The notes under the pieces: generated by a model
Seen by the model: the letters and a program-made list of their open reading frames with translations, nothing else
The model's database searches: none
Told to the model about the DNA's origin: nothing
Position numbers and translations under genes: made by a program
Shown here: in pieces, positions 43,414 to 52,004 of the stretch
Position numbering within the stretch: position 1 is the first letter of the stretch
Layout: each line of letters begins with the position of its first letter
NCBI GenBank assembly: GCA_030690315.1
Contig: JAUYGY010000046.1
Span: 1 to 64,000, forward strand
DNA length: 64,000 nt
DNA from: Aequorivita sp.
GTDB taxonomy: Bacteria > Bacteroidota > Bacteroidia > Flavobacteriales > Flavobacteriaceae
Reading direction: 5' to 3'

Positions 43414-44574
43414 ATGCCTTTCTATCATAAATTGGGCAAAATTCCGCCCAAACGCCATACGCAATTTAGAAAACCAGACGGGAGTCTTTATTCAGAACAG
43501 CTTTTTGGTACTGTAGGTTTTGACGGGATGTACAGTAATATTTACCACGAATACAGGCCCACTCAAATAAAGGAAATAAAGAAGCAATACAATGTGGCTC
43601 CAAAGATTGCACGCGCCAATAATATGGAATCCCTTCGCCTTAAAGGTTTTGATGTAAAACCTGAAAAAGATTATCTCAACAGCCGGAAAACGGTACTCAC
43701 AAATAGTGACTGCAGCATCATTCTTGCCGCGCCGCAGGAATCGTTAAAAGATTATTTTTATAAAAATACGGATGCCGATGAATTGATTTTCATTCACAAA
43801 GGCAGCGGAAAATTGCGCACTTTTTTAGGGAATCTCGATTTTAAATACGGGGATTATTTGCTGGTACCACGTGGAATTATTTATCAAATAGATTTTGATA
43901 CCGAAGACAACCGACTTTTTATTGTGGAATCGCGACGCCCAATTTATACTCCCAAACGCTACAGAAATTGGTTTGGCCAACTTTTGGAACATTCGCCCTT
44001 TTGCGAGCGCGATATTCTCAAACCACAGGAACTTGAAAGCCATAATGAAAAAGGCGAGTTTTTGGTAAAAGTGAAAAAGCACGATGTTGTTTTTGAAATG
44101 GTTTACGCTACGCATCCTTTTGATGTTGTAGGTTATGACGGTTATAACTTTCCGTACGCCTTTTCAATCCACGATTTTGAACCTATTACTGGTCGAATTC
44201 ACCAACCGCCACCAGTGCACCAAACGTTTGAAACCGATGCCATGGTGATTTGCAGTTTTGTGCCACGTCTTTACGACTATCACCCAGACAGCATTCCCGC
44301 GCCCTACAACCACAGCAATATTGACAGCGATGAGGTGTTATATTATGTAGATGGTGATTTTATGAGCCGGAATGATGTTGAAGCAGGCCAAATAACGCTT
44401 CACCCGGCTGGAATCCCGCACGGACCACACCCCGGGGCAGCAGAGCGAAGTATTGGCAAAACAGAAACAAAGGAACTAGCTGTGATGGTTGATACTTTTA
44501 AACCTTTGCAGGTTACGGAAGATGGATTGAAACTTTCAGACGGAACGTATTATAAAAGTTGGTTGGAACATTAA
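43414..44574 (+). CDS. hmgA: Homogentisate 1,2-dioxygenase
   Basis: 386 residues. Opens the ring of homogentisate to maleylacetoacetate in tyrosine/phenylalanine catabolism; Fe(II) enzyme of the cupin fold. Visible: N-terminal GKIPPKRHTQFRKPDGSLY and EQLFGTVGFDGMYSN, FIHKGSGKLRTFLGNLDFKYGDYLLVPRG, IHQPPPVHQTFETDAMVIC, and HPAGIPHGPHPGAAE with iron-ligand histidines. Should be the first gene of an hmgA-hpd operon; a toxin-antitoxin pair now lies between the two. Confidence 0.95.
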   Translation: MPFYHKLGKIPPKRHTQFRKPDGSLYSEQLFGTVGFDGMYSNIYHEYRPTQIKEIKKQYNVAPKIARANNMESLRLKGFDVKPEKDYLNSRKTVLTNSDCSIILAAPQESLKDYFYKNTDADELIFIHKGSGKLRTFLGNLDFKYGDYLLVPRGIIYQIDFDTEDNRLFIVESRRPIYTPKRYRNWFGQLLEHSPFCERDILKPQELESHNEKGEFLVKVKKHDVVFEMVYATHPFDVVGYDGYNFPYAFSIHDFEPITGRIHQPPPVHQTFETDAMVICSFVPRLYDYHPDSIPAPYNHSNIDSDEVLYYVDGDFMSRNDVEAGQITLHPAGIPHGPHPGAAERSIGKTETKELAVMVDTFKPLQVTEDGLKLSDGTYYKSWLEH

Positions 44575-44600
44575 AAAAAATTGAATACAATTATATTATC

Positions 44601-44648
44601 AGCAAAGAAGTAAAATCAGTCGATTACGGGCTGAAGAAAATATTTGAA
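44601..44648 (+). pseudogene. Fossil 48-bp copy of the hpd 5' end
   Basis: Identical to 45173-45220 (codons 2-17 of hpd) except for one base (G to A, Glu to Lys). The start codon is ATC instead of ATG, and the frame ends in TGA two bases into the antitoxin ATG. It marks the left edge of a 572-bp insertion. Confidence 0.93.
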
Positions 44649-44650
44649 CA

Positions 44651-44893
44651 ATGACGGTAAAGCAGCAAATAATAGAACGTGTAAATTCAATAGAAGACGA
44701 AAATATTCTTAAGGAAATATTCAGTTTGATTTCTGCCGAAAAAGATTTTGAAACTGTTTACAAATTTTCTTCCTCTGAAATACAACAAGTGAGTGAAGGT
44801 ATTGAAGATGCAGATAACGGTAGATATTATTCACAGAATGAATCTGAAAAATTAGTCGCGAAATGGCTTCAAGAGAAATCAGATGGACTATAA
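44651..44893 (+). CDS. Antitoxin of a ParE/RelE-type toxin-antitoxin system
   Basis: 80 residues, acidic, helical, with the C-terminal AKWLQEKSDG tail typical of small antitoxins paired with ParE-like toxins in Bacteroidota. It overlaps the toxin gene by 31 nt. The ATG overlaps the stop of the hpd fossil (ATGA), so translation may couple to hmgA mRNA. Expected to neutralise the toxin and repress the operon, although no obvious palindromic operator was seen upstream. Confidence 0.85.
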   Translation: MTVKQQIIERVNSIEDENILKEIFSLISAEKDFETVYKFSSSEIQQVSEGIEDADNGRYYSQNESEKLVAKWLQEKSDGL

Positions 44894-45159
44894 AGGCAAC
44901 ACAAGATAAATTAGCCATTTATGAATATTGGACTACTAGGAATAAATCTGTTTTATATGCCCAAAAGCTTGAAAAGCTCTTTAATGAAGCTTTAAAAATT
45001 ATTGCAATTTATCCTTCGGCGGGTATTAATACTGAATTGACTGATGTTAGGATTCAAATTATTAAAGATTTTAAAATAGTTTATAGAATAAAAGAAAATG
45101 TACTAGAAGTTCTTACTGTTTGGGACACAAGACAAAACCCAAAGAATTTAAAATTTTAA
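44863..45159 (+). CDS. ParE/RelE-superfamily toxin
   Basis: 98 residues, basic. ParE-type pattern: helices IKATQDKLAIYEYWTTRNKSVLYAQKL, strand region AGINTELTDVRIQIIKDFKIVYRI and the closing EVLTVWDTRQNPKNL. ParE toxins poison gyrase, RelE toxins cleave mRNA; the VWDTRQNP ending fits the ParE side but this is inference. The stop lies 10 nt before the intact hpd start. AT-rich compared with neighbours. Confidence 0.9.
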   Translation: MASREIRWTIKATQDKLAIYEYWTTRNKSVLYAQKLEKLFNEALKIIAIYPSAGINTELTDVRIQIIKDFKIVYRIKENVLEVLTVWDTRQNPKNLKF

Positions 45160-45169
45160 AGATTAAAAT

Positions 45170-46330
45170 ATGAGCAAAGAAGTAAAATCAGTCGATTACG
45201 GGCTGGAGAAAATATTTGAAGGCGCAGCAGATTTTCTGCCTTTATTGGGAACTGATTATGTAGAATTTTATGTGGGCAACGCAAAACAATCTGCCCATTT
45301 TTATAAAACTGCTTTCGGCTTTCAATCTTATGCATACAAAGGTTTGGAAACTGGGTCGCGCGATTCTGTGAGTTATGTTTTAAAACAGGACAAAATCAGG
45401 CTTGTGCTTACTACGCCTTTAAACAGTAAATCCCCAATAAATGATCATATTGTGAAACACGGGGATGGCGTGAAAGTTATTGCACTTTGGGTTGACGATG
45501 CCACGAGCGCTTTTGAAGAAACGACTAAACGAGGCGCCAAACCTTACATGGAACCCACATTAGAAAAAGATGAACACGGCGAAGTAGTGCGCAGCGGAAT
45601 CTATACCTACGGCGAAACCGTACATCTATTTGTGGAGCGCAAAAACTACAATGGGACATTTTTGCCAGGTTTCCGGGAATGGAAAAGTGATTATAACCCA
45701 ACTCCCACCGGTCTTAAATATATAGACCATATGGTTGGCAACGTAGGTTGGGGCCAAATGAATACATGGGTAAAATGGTATGAAGACGTTATGGGCTTTG
45801 TAAATTTCCTTTCGTTTGATGACAAACAAATCCACACTGAGTATTCAGCGTTGATGAGTAAGGTAATGAGCAATGGGAATGGCCGTATTAAATTCCCAAT
45901 AAACGAACCCGCGAAGGGAATAAAAAAATCGCAGATTGAAGAATATTTGGATTTTTACGAAGATTCCGGGGTTCAACATTTGGCTGTAGCAACAGACGAT
46001 ATTATAAAAACCGTAAGCCAGCTAAAAGAGCGGGGCATAGAATTTTTGCCACCACCACCACAGTCCTATTACGACGACATTCCGCGCCGTTTGGGTGATC
46101 ACATGAAAATGATGAAGGAAGACATAAACGAACTAAAAAATCTTTCCATAATGATAGATGCAGATGAAGAAGGCTATCTGCTACAAATTTTTACAAAACC
46201 ATTGGAAGACAGACCCACGCTTTTTTTTGAGATCATTCAACGAATGGGCGCAAGAGGCTTTGGCGCAGGAAATTTTAAAGCGCTTTTTGAATCTATTGAG
46301 CGGGAACAAGCACAACGAGGAACTTTATAA
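45170..46330 (+). CDS. hpd: 4-hydroxyphenylpyruvate dioxygenase
   Basis: 386 residues. Converts 4-hydroxyphenylpyruvate to homogentisate, the step before HmgA. Two VOC modules: N-terminal DYVEFYVGNAKQSAHFYKTAFGF, C-terminal DHMVGNVGWGQMNTWVKWYEDVMGF. Iron ligands are expected in YIDHMVGN (His), SGVQHLAVATDD (His) and PTLFFEIIQRMG (Glu). GFGAGNFKALFESIEREQ is the usual C-terminal gate helix. Its first 17 codons are duplicated upstream at 44601. Confidence 0.97.
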   Translation: MSKEVKSVDYGLEKIFEGAADFLPLLGTDYVEFYVGNAKQSAHFYKTAFGFQSYAYKGLETGSRDSVSYVLKQDKIRLVLTTPLNSKSPINDHIVKHGDGVKVIALWVDDATSAFEETTKRGAKPYMEPTLEKDEHGEVVRSGIYTYGETVHLFVERKNYNGTFLPGFREWKSDYNPTPTGLKYIDHMVGNVGWGQMNTWVKWYEDVMGFVNFLSFDDKQIHTEYSALMSKVMSNGNGRIKFPINEPAKGIKKSQIEEYLDFYEDSGVQHLAVATDDIIKTVSQLKERGIEFLPPPPQSYYDDIPRRLGDHMKMMKEDINELKNLSIMIDADEEGYLLQIFTKPLEDRPTLFFEIIQRMGARGFGAGNFKALFESIEREQAQRGTL

Positions 46331-46344
46331 TATGTAACAATTAA

Positions 46345-46376
46345 AAAACCCCATCGTCATATGAAGGTGGGGTTTT
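46345..46376 (+). terminator. Intrinsic terminator of the tyrosine-catabolism operon
   Basis: 11-bp stem 46345-46355 with 46366-46376 (one wobble), 10-nt loop, followed by ATTATTTTTT. Lies 15 bp after the hpd stop. Confidence 0.88.
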
Positions 46377-46436
46377 ATTATTTTTTGGAATGGTAGTTGT
46401 AATTTTAAAAACCATAAACCCCCAAAGTCTGTATTT

Positions 46437-47213
46437 ATGAAAAAGCTAATCACGCTTTTATTTCTTTTTTCGAATATATTTTTTCTTTCCGCACAGGAAA
46501 GGGCTTACGGTAACGGCGAGTTTTTTAAATTCCGTGTGCATTATGGTTTTGTTACAGCGGGTTATGCCACACTAAATGTGAAAAATGCCACAATAGTAGG
46601 AAAAGATGTTTACCACGTTCGGGGCTATGGGGAAACTGTGGGTGTTTCAAAATGGTTTTTCAAGGTACAAGATGATTATCAGTCTTATATTGACAAGGAA
46701 AAGGATGTTCCATATCGTTTTATACGGAAAATTGACGAAGGTGGATATACCAAAGATATTCAGATTGATTTCAATCATGCCACAAAAAAAGCAACCGTAA
46801 ACGATAAAAAAAAGAATAAAACCAATGTCTTTTCGTTCCCTAAGGATACGCAAGATATGATTTCAGCCTTTTATTATCTTCGCAATAAATTGGATACCGA
46901 AAACCTCAAAGAAGGCGATGTATTGGAAATGAATATGTTTTTTGACAATGAAAATTACAAATTCAGGTTAAAATTCCTTGGAAAAGAAATTTTAGATACT
47001 AATTTTGGGCGCGTTCGCACCTTGATTTTTAGACCTTACGTACAATCTGGACGGGTTTTCAAAGAAAAGGAAAGTCTAACAGTCTGGATTAGTGACGATA
47101 ATAATAAAATGCCCATGCTCGTAAAAGCAGATTTGGCCGTGGGTTCTTTAAAAGCTACCTTAACCGAATTTAAAGGATTACAACATTCTTTTAAAATATT
47201 AGCAGATCAATAA
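46437..47213 (+). CDS. DUF3108 domain-containing exported protein
   Basis: 258 residues with a signal peptide (1-20, FFLSAQE). The rest is a DUF3108 beta-rich domain: GEFFKFRVHYGFVTAGYATLNV, VYHVRGYGETVGVSKWFFKVQDDYQSYID, TVWISDDNNKMPMLVKADLAVGSLKATL. Function unknown; often encoded beside peptidoglycan or envelope genes, here 25 nt before an M23 peptidase gene. Confidence 0.9.
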   Translation: MKKLITLLFLFSNIFFLSAQERAYGNGEFFKFRVHYGFVTAGYATLNVKNATIVGKDVYHVRGYGETVGVSKWFFKVQDDYQSYIDKEKDVPYRFIRKIDEGGYTKDIQIDFNHATKKATVNDKKKNKTNVFSFPKDTQDMISAFYYLRNKLDTENLKEGDVLEMNMFFDNENYKFRLKFLGKEILDTNFGRVRTLIFRPYVQSGRVFKEKESLTVWISDDNNKMPMLVKADLAVGSLKATLTEFKGLQHSFKILADQ

Positions 47214-47238
47214 ATATAATACCAAAAATTCCCCCGCA

Positions 47239-48462
47239 TTGAAGAATTTAATTTTAGCTGCATTAACACTTATCCTGCTTAGCATTGGGTGTGAAAACAA
47301 CAAAAAAGAAATAGCTGCCACCAATACAGTTGTAGCAGAACCAATTATAAAACAGTATGGTTACATTCTCAATGACTTTGATGTAATAAGGGATACAATC
47401 CGTAAAGGCGATACTTTTGGCGATATTCTTTTTGCAAACGGGGTGTCCCAGGAAAAAATAATGGAAGTTGCCACCAAATTCCGTGATAGTTTTGATGTGC
47501 GTAAAATAGGAGTAGGAAAACCTTATGTACTTCTCAATTCCAAGGAATCGCCAAACAAAACCCAAGTTTTTATCTATGAAACAAATACAGTGGATTATGC
47601 CGTTGTAGATTTTAGGGATACGCTTTCCATATACAACAGTCAAAAACCAGTTCGGTATGAAGAACGAGAGGCGGCTGGGGTAATCACCAGTTCGTTATCC
47701 GCCACTATGGAAGAACAGAATTTAAGTCCGTATATGACAGACCAACTGGCGAATATATATGCTTGGACCGTTAACTTTTTTAAACTGCAGCCTGGGGATC
47801 GGTTTAAGGTAATATATACTGAAAAATTCATTGAAGACACTATTCCCGCAGGCCTTCAGGAAATAAAAGCAGCTTATTTCGAGCACAACGGCAAAGAGTT
47901 GTATGCATTTAAATTTTCTTCCGATTCTTTGGGAAAAATCTCGGGTTATTATGATGAAAATGCAAATAATTTGAAACGAGCTTTTTTGAAAGCTCCCGTA
48001 AAATTCAGCCGAATATCATCTAGATACAACCTAAGCAGACGTATAAAATATTACGGTTTCAAATTACGTCCGCACCGCGGAACAGACTTTGCAGCGCCCG
48101 TGGGCACTCCCATTTTGGCAACCGCTGATGGAGTTGTAACCAAATCGGAACGTAGAGGAGGCAATGGAAACTACGTTAAACTACAGCACAACGGGACTTA
48201 CGAGACCCAATACCTCCACATGAAAGCCAGAAACGTAAAAGCAGGACAGCATGTGAGCCAGGGCGACGTAATTGGCTGGATTGGTATGACCGGAAACACT
48301 AGCGGGCCGCACGTTTGTTATCGTTTTTGGAAAAACGGAAAAGAAGTTGATCCTTTTAAAGATGATACCCCATTTTCCCAACCCCTTCCCAAGGAATTAC
48401 ACGAACAATATTTTGCAAATCTGCTTCCAATTAAGGAAGAATTGGACTGCATCTCCTTCTAA
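47239..48462 (+). CDS. Lipoprotein M23-family peptidoglycan endopeptidase
   Basis: 407 residues with a TTG start. Lipobox LSIGC with Cys19. The C-terminal LytM domain (about 280-380) has the zinc ligands HRGTDFAAPVGTPI (His, Asp), YLHMKA (HxH-type region) and GNTSGPHVCYRFW. The middle resembles OapA/NlpD-like linker domains that position LytM enzymes. Probably cleaves cross-links in the cell wall, periplasmic side of the outer membrane. Follows DUF3108 and may share its transcript. Confidence 0.9.
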   Translation: MKNLILAALTLILLSIGCENNKKEIAATNTVVAEPIIKQYGYILNDFDVIRDTIRKGDTFGDILFANGVSQEKIMEVATKFRDSFDVRKIGVGKPYVLLNSKESPNKTQVFIYETNTVDYAVVDFRDTLSIYNSQKPVRYEEREAAGVITSSLSATMEEQNLSPYMTDQLANIYAWTVNFFKLQPGDRFKVIYTEKFIEDTIPAGLQEIKAAYFEHNGKELYAFKFSSDSLGKISGYYDENANNLKRAFLKAPVKFSRISSRYNLSRRIKYYGFKLRPHRGTDFAAPVGTPILATADGVVTKSERRGGNGNYVKLQHNGTYETQYLHMKARNVKAGQHVSQGDVIGWIGMTGNTSGPHVCYRFWKNGKEVDPFKDDTPFSQPLPKELHEQYFANLLPIKEELDCISF

Positions 48463-48584
48463 ACTTTTCCTTAATTTAACATGTTAATAATATTGTTATT
48501 AACTAACTATTAAGTTATCAGGGTTTTACGACTAAAATTTTATCTTTAGTATTAAATATTTTTCTTAAACATTTCTTAATCCTA

Positions 48585-48620
48585 TTTGTTGGTAAGAACC
48601 TATTTAAGATTGTACTTTTG
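48585..48620 (+). promoter_or_regulatory. Promoter of TonB receptor 1 (-33 TTTG / -7 TACTTTTG)
   Basis: TACTTTTG at 48613-48620 fits TAnnTTTG; TTTG at 48585-48588 and GTTG at 48588-48591 are possible -33 elements, the second at the preferred 21-bp distance. The ATG is 28 bp downstream. Confidence 0.55.
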
Positions 48621-48648
48621 CCGAAATTTTAAACCAAAACTCAAACTC

Positions 48649-51456
48649 ATGAGAAAACTATTACTTCTTATTTTACTATTAGGTGGCTTTTCTGCCTTCG
48701 CACAAGGAACGGTTACTGGATCAGTAATTGATTCCGAATCTCAAATGCCTTTGGCAGGAGCCAATGTTATAGAAGCCGGCACTACAAATGGTGCAATCAC
48801 TGATTTTGATGGAAATTTTACCTTGAAGGTTACCAAAAACTCTGGAAATGTTTCAATTTCTTTCGTTGGGTATGATGCTAAAACAATTTCTTACACGTTA
48901 CAAAATAATACCATGAATATGGGAAAAATTATTTTGTTGCCAGACGCAGATGCATTGCAAGAAGTTGTTATTACTGCTTCTGGAGTAGTTGATATTGCAA
49001 AGGATCGTCAAACTCCTGTTGCCGTTTCGACCATTCGTGCTGCAGAAATTCAGGAAAAACTTGGATCACAGGAATTCCCTGAGATTTTAAGTAATACGCC
49101 TTCTATCTATGCTACCAAGCAAGGAGGTGGTTATGGAGATGCACGTATAAACATTCGTGGTTTCGACACTCAAAATTCTGCTGTCCTTATTAATGGTATT
49201 CCAGTTAATGATATGGAAAATGGAATTGTTTATTGGAGCAACTGGGCTGGTCTTTCAGATGTTGCCTCTGCTATTCAAGTACAGCGTGGTTTAGGTTCTT
49301 CAAAACTTACAGTTTCATCTGTTGGTGGAACTATAAACGTAGTAACCCGCAGTGCTGATAGAAAGCAAGGCGGATTTTTTTCAGGAAGTGTTGGTAATAA
49401 CGATTATTTAAAAAATGTAGTCTCTTATTCAACCGGTCTTTCAGAAAACGGCTGGTCTGGCTCTTTCCTATTCAGTAGAACTGAAGGAGACGGATATGTT
49501 GATGGTACACAGTTTGAAGGGTACAACTATTATATGGGCGTTGGTTTCAAACCGAATGATAAGCACCAATTTGAATTTACGCTTACGGGAGCACCACAGC
49601 AACACAACCAACGTGGTTTTGCACCAACACTAAATGACTACATAAAATACGGTAACGATGGGGAACCACGGATTAAATACAACAGTGATTGGGGGTTTCG
49701 CAATGGTAAGGAATTTACTTTCGGCGGAAACTTTTACCATAAACCATTAGCATCCTTAAACTGGGATTGGACTATTGGTGAAAAATCAAAACTTAGCACT
49801 TCTGCATATGCCTCCTTTGGCCGTGGTGGATCTGTTGGATCCATTGGTAGAATTAATGGACAACAATCTTTTTCAGGTGTTTTCAAAGACGAGAGAGGAC
49901 TCATTAGAGTTGATGACATTATTGCGTGGAACAACGGAGCCAACATTCCAGACTTTGGTGGTCCAAGACAAGGATATACAGGTGGAGGCGGTGCCTTCCA
50001 AGGTGGTTTTGTAAATGGAAACGGAAGTGGTTCTGCTTTTGTTGATGACAATAGTTTTGTTAGAGGCCCTCAAAATGGTATCTCACAAAGATCATCTGTG
50101 AACTCACACAACTGGTTTGGTTTAATATCCAGCTTTGAAACAAAATTGAGCGAAACCCTAACAATGGATTTGGGGGTTGATTTACGTTCCTACACTGGAT
50201 ACCACTATAGAAGATTGGTAGATCTTTTAGGTGGTGATACATATGTGGACAACGATAACATAAACGCTCCTTACAGATTTTTGAATGAAACTTACAAGCC
50301 TACCGCAGGCAACACGTTGAATGTTTTCAGTAGCATTGATGATGAGGAAAAAATTGATTATTACAATGACGGTAAGGTAAGTTGGCTGGGAGCTTTTGGA
50401 CAATTGGAATATTCACAAGATGCTATTTCAGCATTTTTACAAGGGGCAGTTTCAAACCAAGGATTCCAGAGAATCGATTATTTCAACTATTTAGATACAG
50501 ATCCTGAACAAGAATCGGATGTTGAAAATATTTTGGGAGGAAATGTGAAAGCAGGAGTTAACTATAATATTGATGAAAAGAACAACATCTTTGTGAATGC
50601 TGGTTACTATTCTAAGCAACCTTTATTTGATGCGGTTTTCCCAAGTTTTGTTTCCAATGAAGTGAATACTGATCTTAAAAACGAAAAAATTATTGGTACT
50701 GAAATAGGATACGGATTTAGAACAAAGGGTTTCCGCGCAAATGTGAATTTGTACAGAACCAGCTGGGATGATAGATTTACCACCATTTCAGAAAACATAG
50801 ATGTTAACAATACTCCAGATGATAATGATGACGATGTTCGCGGAACGGCAAACATAGAAGGTATAAAACAAGTGCACATGGGTGCTGAGTTTGATTTTAC
50901 CGCCCGTTTAAACTCAGTGATTGAGTTAATGGGTATGGTTTCTTACGGAGATTGGCGCTATAATGGCGATGTGTCTGCCTCATTTTTTGATGAAAGCAAC
51001 CAACCCATTATTGTGAACGGACAAGAGAGCGTTGGAACATTATATTTGGATGACATTAAAGTAGGTGATGCCGCACAATTTACGGCTAGCTTGGGAACAG
51101 CTGTTCATATTTTGGAAAATCTTAAAATTGACGCCAACTACCGTTATGCAGACAAACTTTACGCTTCAATAAACGCTTCTGATTTTGAAAGTGCCGATAA
51201 TGATGGGTCTTTGGAACTTCCAAGTTATGGTTTGTTGGATGCAGGCTTAACGTGGAGTGTGCCTTTTATCAATAATCAGGATTTGATTTTTCGTTTAAAC
51301 GTTAATAACGTTTTGGATAAAACCTATATCTCTGAATCTGAAACCAATATTTTTGCAGATGCGGGCGATACTACGTATGATGGTATTTCTACTCAAAACC
51401 GTGTTTACTTCGGTTTTGGAACTACTTGGAATACAAGCATCCGCTTTAATTTCTAA
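48649..51456 (+). CDS. TonB-dependent receptor with carboxypeptidase-regulatory-like N-terminus
   Basis: 935 residues from the ATG at 48649 (MRKLLLLILLLGGFSAFAQ), a good signal peptide; the longer in-frame reading is rejected. A CarboxypepD-regulatory-like domain (about 22-105: GTVTGSVIDSESQMPLAGANV) precedes the plug (LQEVVITASG, INIRGFDTQNSAVLINGIPVNDMENG, QRGLGSSKLTVSSVGGTINVVTR) and a 22-strand barrel ending VYFGFGTTWNTSIRFNF. No SusD partner follows, so it likely imports a metal chelate, cofactor or other small molecule. Confidence 0.94.
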   Translation: MRKLLLLILLLGGFSAFAQGTVTGSVIDSESQMPLAGANVIEAGTTNGAITDFDGNFTLKVTKNSGNVSISFVGYDAKTISYTLQNNTMNMGKIILLPDADALQEVVITASGVVDIAKDRQTPVAVSTIRAAEIQEKLGSQEFPEILSNTPSIYATKQGGGYGDARINIRGFDTQNSAVLINGIPVNDMENGIVYWSNWAGLSDVASAIQVQRGLGSSKLTVSSVGGTINVVTRSADRKQGGFFSGSVGNNDYLKNVVSYSTGLSENGWSGSFLFSRTEGDGYVDGTQFEGYNYYMGVGFKPNDKHQFEFTLTGAPQQHNQRGFAPTLNDYIKYGNDGEPRIKYNSDWGFRNGKEFTFGGNFYHKPLASLNWDWTIGEKSKLSTSAYASFGRGGSVGSIGRINGQQSFSGVFKDERGLIRVDDIIAWNNGANIPDFGGPRQGYTGGGGAFQGGFVNGNGSGSAFVDDNSFVRGPQNGISQRSSVNSHNWFGLISSFETKLSETLTMDLGVDLRSYTGYHYRRLVDLLGGDTYVDNDNINAPYRFLNETYKPTAGNTLNVFSSIDDEEKIDYYNDGKVSWLGAFGQLEYSQDAISAFLQGAVSNQGFQRIDYFNYLDTDPEQESDVENILGGNVKAGVNYNIDEKNNIFVNAGYYSKQPLFDAVFPSFVSNEVNTDLKNEKIIGTEIGYGFRTKGFRANVNLYRTSWDDRFTTISENIDVNNTPDDNDDDVRGTANIEGIKQVHMGAEFDFTARLNSVIELMGMVSYGDWRYNGDVSASFFDESNQPIIVNGQESVGTLYLDDIKVGDAAQFTASLGTAVHILENLKIDANYRYADKLYASINASDFESADNDGSLELPSYGLLDAGLTWSVPFINNQDLIFRLNVNNVLDKTYISESETNIFADAGDTTYDGISTQNRVYFGFGTTWNTSIRFNF

Positions 51457-51477
51457 AATTTAGATTCATAATAATTT

Positions 51478-51514
51478 AAGCAGTCCCGGAAGAAAATTCC
51501 GGGACTGCTTTTTT
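51478..51514 (+). terminator. Strong intrinsic terminator after TonB receptor 1
   Basis: Perfect 14-bp stem 51478-51491 with 51497-51510, loop GAAAA, then TTTTTT overlapping the stem end. Confidence 0.95.
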
Positions 51515-51526
51515 GTATAAATACCC

Positions 51527-51534
51527 TATCTTTG
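51527..51534 (+). promoter_or_regulatory. Candidate -7 element (TATCTTTG)
   Basis: Fits TAnnTTTG 20 bp before the ATG at 51555. The upstream -33 region overlaps the terminator stem. Confidence 0.4.
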
Positions 51535-51554
51535 AAAGACCTAAAAAAATATTT

Positions 51555-52001
51555 ATGTACACAACCATTCAATTCATCCATTCTTATTGGGCATATTTAG
51601 TGCTACTCATTATTTTGCTCGCAACCTTCAATGCACTGGCAGGATTCTTTTCAAAAAGGGAATACGGCGCGAAAGATTTTAGAATTTCCCTCTTCGCGCT
51701 AATTGTTACGCATATTCAACTACTAATTGGCTTGGTGTTGTATTTTGTTTCTCCGTTGGGTTTACAGAATATTTCAACTGTGGGAATGGGCGCTGTCATG
51801 AAGGATTCTAATTTTAGACTTTATGCGGTAGAGCATCCTTTGGTGATGATTTTGACAGTTGTGTTTATAACAATTGGCTATTCAAAACACAAAAAGAAAC
51901 TGCTTTCCAGCGGAAAATTTAAAACGTTGGCAATATTTTACACCATTGCATTGATTTTAATGCTGAGTAGAATTCCGTGGAGCCAGTGGTTTCAAGTTTA
52001 A
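51555..52001 (+). CDS. Cytochrome-b-like four-helix membrane protein
   Basis: 148 residues from the ATG at 51555; a longer reading would start inside the terminator. Four membrane helices with histidines near their ends (TIQFIHSYWAYL, IVTHIQLLIGLVLYF, YAVEHPLVMI) that could hold haem, as in small cytochrome-b561-like proteins annotated in Flavobacteriaceae. Haem binding is inference. Converges with the EEP nuclease gene (3-nt gap between stops). Confidence 0.75.
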   Translation: MYTTIQFIHSYWAYLVLLIILLATFNALAGFFSKREYGAKDFRISLFALIVTHIQLLIGLVLYFVSPLGLQNISTVGMGAVMKDSNFRLYAVEHPLVMILTVVFITIGYSKHKKKLLSSGKFKTLAIFYTIALILMLSRIPWSQWFQV

Positions 52002-52004
52002 AAT

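Noticed and set aside
44601..45172. Transposon with target-site duplication
   Set aside because: The flanking repeat is 48 bp and coding-derived, the insert holds only toxin and antitoxin, and no inverted ends are seen.
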